This document shows, one piece after another, positions 18,243-26,282 of a stretch of 64,000 bases of DNA. Source of the DNA: Balneolaceae bacterium. GTDB lineage: Bacteria > Bacteroidota > Rhodothermia > Balneolales > Balneolaceae. Numbering within the stretch: position 1 is the stretch's first letter; every line of letters starts with the position of its first letter. The stretch spans positions 1 through 64,000 of the forward strand of contig VEMX01000048.1 of the NCBI GenBank assembly GCA_009711805.1. The letters are read 5' to 3'. Below the pieces are notes generated by a model. It saw nothing but the letters and a program-made list of their open reading frames with translations, did no database searches and was not told where the DNA came from. The position numbers and the translations under genes are program-made.

Positions 18243-19256
18243 ATGTCGGTTTCAAAACTTGAATACATCTGGCTGGATGGGAATAGCCCAACACAAACTC
18301 TGAGAAGTAAGACGAAAATAATTCACAACTTTAGTGGCAATCTTGAAGATCTTCCAATCTGGGATTTTGATGGCAGTTCAACTCAACAGGCAGTAGGCGG
18401 CTCATCAGATTGTTTACTTAAACCTGTAGCCCTGTATCCAGACCCGGATAGAATTGGGGATGGATATTTGGTGATGACCGAGGTGCTTAATGCAGATGGT
18501 ACACCGCATCCAACCAACGCCAGAGCGCATATTTCTGAAAATGACAAGGAATATTGGTTTGGCTTCGAACAAGAGTATTTTTTAATTGATACCAGAACAG
18601 GCCGCCCGCTTGGATTTCCGGTTGGTGGATACCCCGGACCTCAGGGACCATACTACTGCGGGGTTGGAGCCGACTCAGCATATGGCCGGGAAGTAATTGA
18701 GGAACACCTGGAGTTATGCCTGAATGCAGGTTTAAATGTTGAAGGAATTAATGCGGAAGTGGCTGCCGGGCAATGGGAGTTTCAGATTTTTGCTAAAGGA
18801 GCAGCCGGAGCCGGTGACGAAATATGGGTGGCCCGTTACCTGATTGAACGTACAGCTGAAAAATATGGCTTACTTGCAGACTGGCATCCTAAACCTTTGG
18901 GAGATACAGACTGGAACGGTTCAGGAATGCATGCCAATTTTTCAAATGCCGAGATGCGCAATAAAGGCGGCGAAGAATACATGACTACAGTTTGCGAGGC
19001 TTTTGGAGAGCATATACAAGAGCATATCGAGGTGTACGGGGCCGATAATGATCAACGGCTCACCGGTAAGCACGAAACACAGTCCATTGATAAATTTAGT
19101 TATGGAATCTCAGATAGAGGAGCATCAATTCGAATTCCTGTACAAACCATAGAAGACGGGTGGAAAGGCAGATTAGAAGATCGTCGCCCGGCTTCAAATG
19201 CCGATCCTTATAAGGTGGCTGGCCGAATTATTAAAACTCTGAAATCGGTTTCTTAA
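18243..19256 (+). CDS. Glutamine synthetase, type II (eukaryote-like)
   Basis: This enzyme makes glutamine from glutamate, ammonia and ATP. At 337 residues it matches the short GSII class, not the GSI (about 470) or GSIII (about 700) classes. Visible features are EYIWLDG at the start, LPIWDFDGSST, the glutamate-binding FGFEQEYFL, the GPYYCGVG loop, EINAEVAAGQWEFQ-type sequence and NGSGMHANFS. The C-terminus has SIRIP and the LEDRRPASNADPY stretch. No PII, ammonium transporter or adenylyltransferase gene is next to it. The AT-rich upstream region has TTATATTTTG at 18191-18200, a near match to the Bacteroidota -7 box. A strong terminator follows. Confidence 0.93.
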   Translation: MSVSKLEYIWLDGNSPTQTLRSKTKIIHNFSGNLEDLPIWDFDGSSTQQAVGGSSDCLLKPVALYPDPDRIGDGYLVMTEVLNADGTPHPTNARAHISENDKEYWFGFEQEYFLIDTRTGRPLGFPVGGYPGPQGPYYCGVGADSAYGREVIEEHLELCLNAGLNVEGINAEVAAGQWEFQIFAKGAAGAGDEIWVARYLIERTAEKYGLLADWHPKPLGDTDWNGSGMHANFSNAEMRNKGGEEYMTTVCEAFGEHIQEHIEVYGADNDQRLTGKHETQSIDKFSYGISDRGASIRIPVQTIEDGWKGRLEDRRPASNADPYKVAGRIIKTLKSVS

Positions 19257-19290
19257 ACTGATAAAAAATCCATGTGTTACAATATGGATG

Positions 19291-19322
19291 CCCTGTCTTC
19301 TTAGACGGAAGACAGGGTTTTA
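19291..19322 (+). terminator. Rho-independent terminator after glutamine synthetase
   Basis: CCCTGTCTTC (19291-19300) pairs perfectly with GAAGACAGGG (19308-19317) over a 7-base loop and is followed by a T run. Confidence 0.9.
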
Positions 19323-19404
19323 TATTTTAGATCAGTTATAAGATTGCAATTTAGAAAATAAATAGCGTTTATTATTTAACTATTAATTTAAACAGTTAAT
19401 TACT

Positions 19405-19578
19405 ATGTCTCTATCTATGTTCGATTCTGGTCTGTTTGTATTAATCCCGATTGTATATCTGATCGTCATTGGTTTCTGTATCTATCTTGTTTATCGATTT
19501 GTGAAAGCGCATGAGTCTGTAGCTTCATCGTTGGAAAAAATTGCTGAACTTAAACACAGGGAATTCAAGGATAAATGA
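19405..19578 (+). CDS. 57-residue single-pass membrane protein
   Basis: A short open frame encodes 57 residues: an N-terminal segment MSLSMFDSG, one strong transmembrane helix (about residues 10-31, rich in Ile, Val, Leu and Tyr), and a charged, probably cytoplasmic helix with SSLEKIAELKHREFKDK at the end. Its TGA overlaps the ATG of the CsaA-like gene (ATGA at 19575-19578), typical of translational coupling, and this is the main reason to believe it. I do not recognise the family. It may anchor or regulate something together with the downstream RNA-binding protein, which is speculation. Confidence 0.65.
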   Translation: MSLSMFDSGLFVLIPIVYLIVIGFCIYLVYRFVKAHESVASSLEKIAELKHREFKDK

Positions 19579-19916
19579 AGGAAATAGAGTGGGCAGATTT
19601 TGAACAGGTAGAATTGAGAGTGGGAACTATAGTGCAGGTACAAGTTTTTCCTGAAGCTCATAAGCCTGCCTACAAATTGACCATCGATTTTGGGAAGGAA
19701 ATAGGAACTAAAAAATCATCGGCTCAAATTACCGATTTGTATACTCCCGAAGAACTGGAAGGAAAACAAATAATAGGAGTTGTTAATTTTCCTCCTAAAC
19801 AAATCGGACCTTTTATAAGTGAATGCCTGGTCACGGGGTTTATGAATGGTGATGAAGGAGAAGTAGTTCTGGCTGTCCCAGACAAAGAATGCATGAGTGG
19901 ACTAAAGCTCATGTAA
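19575..19916 (+). CDS. CsaA-like tRNA-binding domain protein
   Basis: This 113-residue protein consists of one OB-fold tRNA-binding domain of the EMAP II/CsaA type. Visible features are the DFEQVELRVGTIVQVQVFPEA start, KPAYKLTIDFG, the QITDLYTPEELEGKQIIGVVNFPPKQIGPFISE stretch typical of CsaA, and the EVVLAVPD end. CsaA proteins are dimers reported to have chaperone-like and tRNA-binding activity. It is translationally coupled to the upstream 57-residue membrane protein. Confidence 0.9.
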   Translation: MKEIEWADFEQVELRVGTIVQVQVFPEAHKPAYKLTIDFGKEIGTKKSSAQITDLYTPEELEGKQIIGVVNFPPKQIGPFISECLVTGFMNGDEGEVVLAVPDKECMSGLKLM

Positions 19917-19971
19917 CATTTGGTTGTAGGTTTTCGTGTATTCAGTTGTTTTCTAATAAAGTTATATAACA

Positions 19972-20439
19972 ATGAGAATAACAGGCCTCTTAGTTACCGG
20001 AACTATAAGTTTAATAATTTTCACTTGTTCATCAGCGTTCGGGCAAGAAACTTCTTATCCAGAGAAAGGAAATCAATTTTCCTCCTTCATTTTAAAGATC
20101 CATGGCATAGACAAGATAAAGGGAGAGGTGAGAATTGCTGTTTTCAATTCTAAAGAGACTTATGCAGATAAAAAAGATTCTTTTCGCTCTGCGGTAGTTT
20201 CGGTAGAAAGTGATACGGTTAGTTGGGAATTCGCTGAGTTCCCTTTTGGCGAATATGCTATTGCCGTATACCACGATGAAAATATGAATGGTGAGATGGA
20301 CACGAATCTTCTGGGAATCCCTAAAGAAGATTATGGCTTTTCAAATAACGCACGCGGGCGTTTTGGGCCAGCTTCCTGGGAAGATGCCAGGTTTATAGTC
20401 TCCCAAAGCATAAACACGCATTCAATAAAACTCAATTAG
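19972..20439 (+). CDS. DUF2141 secreted protein
   Basis: This 155-residue exported protein has a signal peptide cleaved near SSAFGQ (residue 25). The DUF2141 family signatures are visible: GEVRIAVFNSKETY, the AIAVYHDENMNGEMDTNLLGIPKEDYGFSN core, and ARGRFGPASWEDARF. Function of the family is unknown. Its stop overlaps the end of the convergent DUF4097-type gene by 8 bases. Confidence 0.88.
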   Translation: MRITGLLVTGTISLIIFTCSSAFGQETSYPEKGNQFSSFILKIHGIDKIKGEVRIAVFNSKETYADKKDSFRSAVVSVESDTVSWEFAEFPFGEYAIAVYHDENMNGEMDTNLLGIPKEDYGFSNNARGRFGPASWEDARFIVSQSINTHSIKLN

Positions 20440-21811
20440 CATTTACTCTAATATTTCCATTGGCTGCCTGTATCATAATTCTATTGGAAGAATTTCCATC
20501 AGAGATTGTACCTACCGTACCTTGAACTACATTTCTCTGACTTTTTTGGATTGTTTTGGAATTTGTAAGATCAAAGTTATGCTTAATGGAACCGTAAGTA
20601 GTTATAAGGTGAAGCTGCCCCTCAAAGATTTGATCAAGGTCTAAATCAATATCTCCATATTCAGACTGTATGCTAATGGCTGAGATACCCTTGATTCCCC
20701 TTCCTTTGATGCTCCCATTTTTAGAATTCATCCTAATAACTTTCCCGTTAAAGTTGTTGAGTTCTATATCTGTATAGTATCCCACGTACTTTAGCATGCC
20801 TTGTATATCTTTAAGATGAACAGTCCCCGAACGGTTTGTAATGGCTATATCGCTGACGATTTCGTTTGCCTGGATATCTAAATATTCACCCTGAACAGAT
20901 GTTTTTGCATTTATTACGGCAAGGGTGATAGTAGCGGATCTGCCCCGAATGTCCACAAGATCTGCATCCCGGATATTCCTTGCAGACACATCAGTATATT
21001 CCCCTTCGAAGGAGAAATCCCGGATGTTATCGACGGTTACATTACCGCTTTTGGACGATAGACGGGTTCTCCCCTCTATATTAGTGAGTTTAAACTCAGT
21101 GTAATCAGCTTTTCCGGAAAATGAGCCCTGAATGTTAAAAGCATTGATAGTTCCACTTTGATTTTGAACTTCTACATCTCCGTCTATTTGTGAAACACTC
21201 ATTTTAGAATAGGGGCTGCCAATATTGACCCTTCCGGTTACCTGGCTTAGGTTGATTTGCGAGGAACGTGCCCTGAGTGTTACATCTCCCTGAATATTTC
21301 GGGCCGAAATATCCCCATAGTCGTTAGAAACCTGTAAAGCCTGCCCAATGTTTTCAATGGTTACCGAACCACTTCGGTTGTAGACGTGCGTATCCCGGTC
21401 AATATTACTTATGTGGAGGCTGGAATATTGAGTACTTACTTCCAGTTTTAATTGTCTTGGGAGCTTAATGACCAGTCGGTTCTTTTTTATTTCATAAGAA
21501 ACATTCTGTGTGGATTGCTCAGGATACCGAATAGAAAATGCACCATATCCATCCTTCTTTTCAAACTCCGGGTTAAATCCCACAAAATACCGTTCATAAG
21601 CCGGTTTATTTCCTTCAAAGTCATAGGTATAACTGAGTTGGGGGGTATCGGTTCCTTCGACTACAATTTCCATTCCTGAGTTTATACGAATGGTGAGCTG
21701 GTCGAGAGAAGAGGCATCAAAATGATCTTCTTTGTGTCCGGATTGTGCGTATACAGTAGCAGTTGTGAGTATGACTATGAGGATAGGTAAAATGAATATT
21801 CGAAATTTCAT
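20432..21811 (-). CDS. Secreted DUF4097-like beta-helical protein
   Basis: This 459-residue protein has a signal peptide ending around residue 22 (TVYAQ). After residue 120 it becomes a chain of coils of about 21 residues in which two motifs alternate: a (R/K/Q)SG(S/T/N) turn and a Y-containing turn (DYGDI, PYSKM, DYTEF, EYTDV, EYLDI, YYTDI, EYGDI). This suggests a right-handed beta-helix of the DUF4097/adhesin type. It is the last gene of an operon with an ECF sigma factor and a one-TM protein, overlapping the latter by 4 bases (ATGA). Comparable proteins (58399-60146) accompany the other sigma factor in this window. The role in envelope sensing is inference. Confidence 0.75.
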   Translation of the reverse strand: MKFRIFILPILIVILTTATVYAQSGHKEDHFDASSLDQLTIRINSGMEIVVEGTDTPQLSYTYDFEGNKPAYERYFVGFNPEFEKKDGYGAFSIRYPEQSTQNVSYEIKKNRLVIKLPRQLKLEVSTQYSSLHISNIDRDTHVYNRSGSVTIENIGQALQVSNDYGDISARNIQGDVTLRARSSQINLSQVTGRVNIGSPYSKMSVSQIDGDVEVQNQSGTINAFNIQGSFSGKADYTEFKLTNIEGRTRLSSKSGNVTVDNIRDFSFEGEYTDVSARNIRDADLVDIRGRSATITLAVINAKTSVQGEYLDIQANEIVSDIAITNRSGTVHLKDIQGMLKYVGYYTDIELNNFNGKVIRMNSKNGSIKGRGIKGISAISIQSEYGDIDLDLDQIFEGQLHLITTYGSIKHNFDLTNSKTIQKSQRNVVQGTVGTISDGNSSNRIMIQAANGNIRVNAN

Positions 21812-22299
21812 GATTGTTCCCGGTTGATTAATAAAAGTTCTTTATAGAAATCCAGTTTAGTAGCATATAAACGGTTGAGGTTATATTTTTTTGCAGGGGT
21901 GATTCCGTTGATTAACATTTCATTTTTGAGTTCCTCAATCAGTCGGTCTATTTCGCGAATAGCCGAAAATGTAGACTCCATAGATGTTCTGTCTTGCTCA
22001 TTAGCCTGTTGTAGAATCACCGGAGCTACTTTATCTAATCGTTGAGTTGCTTCATTCAGCCCCTCATAAACTTCTTGCTGTTGAGTCACAGTCCCCCCCA
22101 TAAAGCTGGAGGCAGTTTCATATATTCCAATAACAGCGAACAACAGGATTACGGCAGCAGCATTTCCCAGCCAAAAGCTTTTCCAATGAAATAAGACAGG
22201 AGGGGAGTGATGGTTTTTCAGCTTTGTGGATATAGTATTCCACATAGCTTTCTTTTCAGCCGCATCAGGGTAATCGGATGAGTTATATAGTTCATTCAT
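21808..22299 (-). CDS. One-TM protein in sigma-factor operon (putative anti-sigma)
   Basis: This 163-residue protein has a soluble N-terminal segment of about 45 residues, one membrane helix (about 48-68), and an alpha-helical, probably periplasmic, C-terminal part. It lies between an ECF sigma gene and a DUF4097-type gene, overlapping both by 4 bases. This position and topology fit an anti-sigma factor, but I see no ZAS (HxxxCxxC) motif. The N-terminal segment with AAEKKAMWNTISTKLK resembles the short sigma-binding regions of FecR-like or other non-ZAS anti-sigmas. Function is inferred from context only. Confidence 0.6.
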   Translation of the reverse strand: MNELYNSSDYPDAAEKKAMWNTISTKLKNHHSPPVLFHWKSFWLGNAAAVILLFAVIGIYETASSFMGGTVTQQQEVYEGLNEATQRLDKVAPVILQQANEQDRTSMESTFSAIREIDRLIEELKNEMLINGITPAKKYNLNRLYATKLDFYKELLLINREQS

Positions 22300-22853
22300 A
22301 GTTCTAAAATTTGGCGTAATTTTTTTTTAGCTCGATGTAATATCACTCGTGATGTTCCTTCAGAAATTTGCAACATACTTCCAATTTCGCGGTGAGAATA
22401 TTCTTCAGCAATATGAAGGAGAAATACGATTTTTTTGTCAGGATCCAGTTCTTTAATAGCGTCTTTAGTTTCAGTCCAGTTGTTTGGTACTTCTGTGTCG
22501 GGATCATGGTTATCCCCAAACTTCTGAGGTTCAAATTCTTCAAAATCAATGTTGTTTCTCATATCCATCCTCATTTCGTTTAGAGCAATGGTATAGAGCC
22601 AGCTTTTAAACCGGGATGCAGCCTTGAAAGAATCCAACTTGTCAAAGGCTTTGATAAAACTGCGTTGGGTCCATTCCCGTACTTGTTCCCGATTGTCAGA
22701 GAACTGAGACATGAAAGCGAATAAGGCATCAACATGGCTTTCATACAGTTTCCTAAAAGCCTGTTGGTTGCCCGCTTTTGCCTGAGATATAAAATCTGAT
22801 TCTTCTTCAGCCGAGATCAATGATGAATTCCTGTTTTTATTATTGAGATGCAA
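22296..22853 (-). CDS. ECF RNA polymerase sigma factor
   Basis: This 185-residue extracytoplasmic-function sigma factor has region 2 at about residues 28-98 (AFRKLYESHVDALFAFM, REWTQRSFIKAF, FKSWLYTIALNEMRMDMRN) and region 4 at about 125-183 (IKELDPDKKIVFLLHI, EEYSHREIGSMLQISEGTSRVILHRAKKKLR). It lies at the head of an operon with a putative anti-sigma and a DUF4097-type protein, and is divergent from a MacB-type permease gene 132 bases away. It probably controls its own operon, as usual for this class (inference). Confidence 0.9.
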   Translation of the reverse strand: MHLNNKNRNSSLISAEEESDFISQAKAGNQQAFRKLYESHVDALFAFMSQFSDNREQVREWTQRSFIKAFDKLDSFKAASRFKSWLYTIALNEMRMDMRNNIDFEEFEPQKFGDNHDPDTEVPNNWTETKDAIKELDPDKKIVFLLHIAEEYSHREIGSMLQISEGTSRVILHRAKKKLRQILEL

Positions 22854-22985
22854 TGGTACCCCGAAACGTTACAAGAAAATTCAAAAAAGAGTAACATTTT
22901 ATGTATGAATTCTTTTTATAAAGAACTGTAACCTCGTTTTCGCTAAACCGTAGTCGGCTTAAATTGTAATGAAATCATTTTCTAC

Positions 22986-24182
22986 ATGCAGCAAATTTTT
23001 AAATCTGTCGTTATTGCCCTTCAAAATATTAAGGCAAATCCTCTTCATACATTTCTTTCTACCCTGGGTATTGTAATAGGAGTTGCAGCTCTGGTAGCTA
23101 TACTGGCTTTGGGTGACGGACTTGAGGAAACCGGAAGACAACAAATTGAAAGCACAACTTCTCTTCAGTTTATTACCGTTTCACCTAATCAGTACCGGGT
23201 TAAAAACAGTATTAGAGTTCCCCTCGACACTGTTCACCAGTTCACTCTTAATGATCATGAGAATATAAAAAGGATTGTGGGAGATCGGGGGATTGTCGAT
23301 ATCTCTTCAAAAAAGGGAGAGATCGTAGCTTTTGAGGATTCATTGAGAGGGATTACCCTATACGGCAATACAAAGGAAGCGGGAGACTTTTTGGAAGATA
23401 AACTCATAGGCCGGTATCATAAGGGAAATGGTGAGGAAGTATTTATTTCGGGAGCGCTTGCCTTGGAATGGGCCGATACAAAACAAGAAATGCTGAATAA
23501 GAAAATATCCATTAAAGGAGATGAATATACCGTAGTTGGTGTTTCGGAGGACGGCAGGGAGCAGCTGGTAGCCGCAGTTCCCATTACGCAATTTAATTCT
23601 ATCAGTAAAGAGAAACGATACCCCGATATAATAGTAAAGGCAGTAAATATCGAGGATGTATCTACTATAAAAAGCGATATAGAACATTGGTTAAGCGAGA
23701 ACTATGCGAATTCAGACAGATATTTTGGAGTATCTACCAATCAGATGAGAGTTGAACAGTTTGGAAAAGGTATTCTGTTATTTAAACTGATAATGGGAGC
23801 TATCACAGGTATTTCAGTTTTGGTAGGGGGGATTGGCATTATGAATGTGTTGTTGATATCGGTTACAGAGCGAACAAAGGAAATTGGAATTCGAAAAGCA
23901 ACGGGAGCCCAGAAGAAGGATATTATTTTACAGTTTATGTCAGAGTCCGTGACAATCTCTATGGTAGGTTGTATTGTAGGATGGATAGTGGGTATCGCAA
24001 GTGTGTTTATATTTGTGCCCATCGTAAACAGCATTGTAGATGTAGGATTTAATGCAGCAGTGAGTATGGGAAGTGCAATAGTTATTCTGATTATAGCAAT
24101 TTGTGTTGGGATCATTTTCGGAACCTATCCGGCCTGGCGTGCAGCACAGCTTACTCCGGTAGATGCTATACGACATGAGTGA
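22986..24182 (+). CDS. MacB-type ABC transporter permease (orphan)
   Basis: This 398-residue protein has the MacB/FtsX permease layout: one N-terminal membrane helix (about 22-44, in FLSTLGIVIGVAALVAILALGDG), a periplasmic MacB_PCD domain (about 50-240), and three C-terminal helices (about 265-395). The signature GGIGIMNVLLISVTERTKEIGIRKATGA is complete, as is the IIFGTYPAWRAAQLTPVDAIRHE end. No ATPase gene is adjacent, so a partner encoded elsewhere is needed. Such systems perform mechanotransmission, for example in peptide or lipoprotein export; the substrate is unknown. A terminator follows. Confidence 0.92.
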   Translation: MQQIFKSVVIALQNIKANPLHTFLSTLGIVIGVAALVAILALGDGLEETGRQQIESTTSLQFITVSPNQYRVKNSIRVPLDTVHQFTLNDHENIKRIVGDRGIVDISSKKGEIVAFEDSLRGITLYGNTKEAGDFLEDKLIGRYHKGNGEEVFISGALALEWADTKQEMLNKKISIKGDEYTVVGVSEDGREQLVAAVPITQFNSISKEKRYPDIIVKAVNIEDVSTIKSDIEHWLSENYANSDRYFGVSTNQMRVEQFGKGILLFKLIMGAITGISVLVGGIGIMNVLLISVTERTKEIGIRKATGAQKKDIILQFMSESVTISMVGCIVGWIVGIASVFIFVPIVNSIVDVGFNAAVSMGSAIVILIIAICVGIIFGTYPAWRAAQLTPVDAIRHE

Positions 24183-24184
24183 TG

Positions 24185-24213
24185 AAATGAAGTGCCTCTG
24201 TGACTTCATTTTT
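24185..24213 (+). terminator. Probable terminator after the MacB-type permease
   Basis: AAATGAAGT (24185-24193) pairs with ACTTCATTT (24203-24211) over a 9-base loop, followed by only two more T. It starts 3 bases after the stop codon. Confidence 0.65.
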
Positions 24214-24310
24214 GAGAGGAGTCACATTAAGATGTGAGAAAGATAAAATAGATTTCTTCGTTTCTTTAAGTGGGTGGATGTAGTTTACCCAAACTTAAAA
24301 AGGAGAGAGT

Positions 24311-24910
24311 ATGAAGCGCTCATTTTTAGTCATCACAATTATAGTTGCAAGCAGTTTTGATGTACAAGCTCAAGCCCCATTATTTATGCATTACAGATCT
24401 GGTCTTATGCATCAGGAACAAACCAGAATACATCAAGCTGATCATATTAGAAAAGAGCTGAGAGAACTAAACAAGTTACAGCGGGAGGTAGATCAGTTTG
24501 TGATATTGACAAATAACAGAGAATGGGCCAAGGCGGGATTGATCAAGATGACCATTATTCGAAAAATGAAAGATGAAATTCATCAAACCCGATTGAAAAT
24601 GAACTATTTTGAACGCTTGGCACAAGGGAAAGACGGCCGTTCAACTAAGTATAGTAAACGGAATACAAAAGAATTAAGCAGGAGATATAAAGGAAGGAGC
24701 ACCTACGAATACCGCAAGAAATCACTCATCTTAAAACGAAGATATAAAAGACAACAGCGCTATATGCATGAACTGCTCAGGACGAGAATAGGTAGCGGAA
24801 TCTCTGCATGGAGAAATGCTAAATACAATGAACGCTCCATGCTGAAATTTGAAGATACCCTCCGAAACGAAATTCATGAATTAAGAGAAGAATATCCTCG
24901 CAAAAATTAG
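24311..24910 (+). CDS. Secreted basic, helical protein of unknown function
   Basis: I do not recognise this 199-residue protein. It has a signal peptide (about residues 1-20, ending VQAQA) and a mature part rich in Arg, Lys and Glu with long predicted helices (IRKELRELNKLQREVDQF; MKDEIHQTRLKMNYFERLA). A very basic middle is rich in RYKGRS-like segments. It has a good ribosome site, AAGGAGAG, just before the ATG. A stem-loop (TTTAAGTGGGT with ACCCAAACTTAAA, 24265-24298) lies in its leader. Strong basic charge in a secreted helical protein could suit binding to nucleic acid, polyanions or membranes, which is speculation. Confidence 0.7.
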   Translation: MKRSFLVITIIVASSFDVQAQAPLFMHYRSGLMHQEQTRIHQADHIRKELRELNKLQREVDQFVILTNNREWAKAGLIKMTIIRKMKDEIHQTRLKMNYFERLAQGKDGRSTKYSKRNTKELSRRYKGRSTYEYRKKSLILKRRYKRQQRYMHELLRTRIGSGISAWRNAKYNERSMLKFEDTLRNEIHELREEYPRKN

Positions 24911-24939
24911 TTAATTTACAGGCACATGCTAAATAATTG

Positions 24940-25227
24940 TTATTCTTTTGAAATCACATCCTGTAAATCGGGATATCTTCTGAAAACAGATTTAGCATAA
25001 GGACATTTGGGTAATATCTCTAAATTGTTTTGGCGTACATATTCAACCGCATAATAGATCAAAGATTTGCCCAAACCCTGTCCTCTGAATTCCTCAACTA
25101 CGCTGGTATGCTCCAGAACAATATGTTCATCTTCGGCTACGGTATAAGATAGTTCGGCAATATGGTGAGTATCTTTTTTATAATAAAAGAGACCTTTATG
25201 CCCGGATTCATGATGTTTTATATCCAT
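24940..25227 (-). CDS. GNAT N-acetyltransferase, Acetyltransf_CG type
   Basis: This 95-residue protein matches the short GNAT-related family PF14542. The acetyl-CoA loop FRGQGLGKSLI is at residues 47-57, and the family-typical Cys is in the CPYAKSVF segment near the end (Cys75). The N-terminal strand region AELSYTV and the HTSVVEEFRGQGLG segment are also typical. The substrate is unknown. It is a single gene divergent from the next secreted-protein gene. Confidence 0.88.
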   Translation of the reverse strand: MDIKHHESGHKGLFYYKKDTHHIAELSYTVAEDEHIVLEHTSVVEEFRGQGLGKSLIYYAVEYVRQNNLEILPKCPYAKSVFRRYPDLQDVISKE

Positions 25228-25294
25228 ACCAGTGTCTCCTATTGAAGTAAGAAAATAATATCTCTCTTACCAAGTAATATTCTTAAATTTAATA

Positions 25295-26209
25295 ATGATA
25301 CAGCTTAAAACTATATTTCGAGATAGTAAATTTTCTGGATTATTTCCACTACTGCTTCTGCTTTTTTGGGGGAATTCGGTTTTCGTATTGGCTCAATCAT
25401 CAGCAGTCAAAACCGTAAAACTGGAATCCTATAAGAGGATTGATAAACCTGGTCGGGATGAGGTGTCCGGAATAATAAAAAGCCGCCGGCATAAAGGATT
25501 GTATTGGGTACATGGAGATTCTGGAACGGAGCCGAAGATATATGCAGTAAACAGAGAAGGTCAGATGTTTGAAGGTGAAGACTACAAGGGGTTGAGAATC
25601 GGGAACACACAAAATATTGACTGGGAGGATATTGCAGCAGATACCAAGGGTAATATTATTCTGGCAGATATTGGAAATAACTGTACTTGCCGTCAGAATT
25701 TATCACTGTATATTTTCCCGGAACCTGCTTCTTCTGATTCTGCCACCCATGATTGGAAAAGAATCAAGATTAAGTATCCAGGAGAAAAAAGGCTATGGGG
25801 GTTATTAGATAGCCCCAGTTACAATGCTGAGGCTGTATTCGAATGGAAGGAGGGAATCTATATTATTACAAAAGTAAGCGGGTGGAACAGTTCACGACTA
25901 TTTGAACTCAAGGAGTATTCTGAGAATGAAGTTAATGTACTTAAAGAAAAAGCAGAGTTTCAGTTTGATGATGAAGTAACGGCGGCGGACATATACCCTG
26001 AAAAGGCCATACTGGCTGTACTTAGCTATTCAACTATTTGGCTCTTTTCTGACTTTGAAGGAACTGATTTCTTCTCGGGAACGGTAAAAAAGCTGCCATA
26101 TAAAAGGGGCGGACAAACCGAGGCCATTGCTTTTGATGATGAAAACACTCTGATTGTAACCAACGAGAGGGGAGATCTTTTTGAGGTAGCACTCTCCGAT
26201 TTTAAATAA
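25295..26209 (+). CDS. Secreted protein, probable beta-propeller
   Basis: This 304-residue protein has a signal peptide to about residue 34 (VFVLAQ). I recognise no named family, but the sequence has propeller-like repeats: EVSGIIKSRRHKGLYWVHGDSGTEPKIYAVN, NIDWEDIAADTKGNIILADIGNN, YNAEAVFEWKEGIYIITK and QTEAIAFDDENTLIVTNERG. The phrase pattern (SG-near-W-HGDSG, DWEDIA, ADIGNN) recalls SdiA-regulated or phytase-like propellers. Enzymatic activity cannot be claimed. Confidence 0.7.
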   Translation: MIQLKTIFRDSKFSGLFPLLLLLFWGNSVFVLAQSSAVKTVKLESYKRIDKPGRDEVSGIIKSRRHKGLYWVHGDSGTEPKIYAVNREGQMFEGEDYKGLRIGNTQNIDWEDIAADTKGNIILADIGNNCTCRQNLSLYIFPEPASSDSATHDWKRIKIKYPGEKRLWGLLDSPSYNAEAVFEWKEGIYIITKVSGWNSSRLFELKEYSENEVNVLKEKAEFQFDDEVTAADIYPEKAILAVLSYSTIWLFSDFEGTDFFSGTVKKLPYKRGGQTEAIAFDDENTLIVTNERGDLFEVALSDFK

Positions 26210-26254
26210 CGATGCCTATGCTATGCTTTTCTTAAAGCCGAAACACAACCCGCT

Positions 26255-26282
26255 AAATTTCTTGGTGAATAATCCGGATTAA
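26255..26282 (-). repeat. Solitary TTAA-ended inverted-repeat end at the menB stop
   Basis: Read on the minus strand, 28 bases starting TTAATCCGGATTATTCACC match the left end of the 236-bp element at 56465 with one mismatch. The TTAA contains the TAA stop of menB. The match extends through CAAGAAATTTA, then ends. It may be the remnant of an excised or deleted element. Confidence 0.65.
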
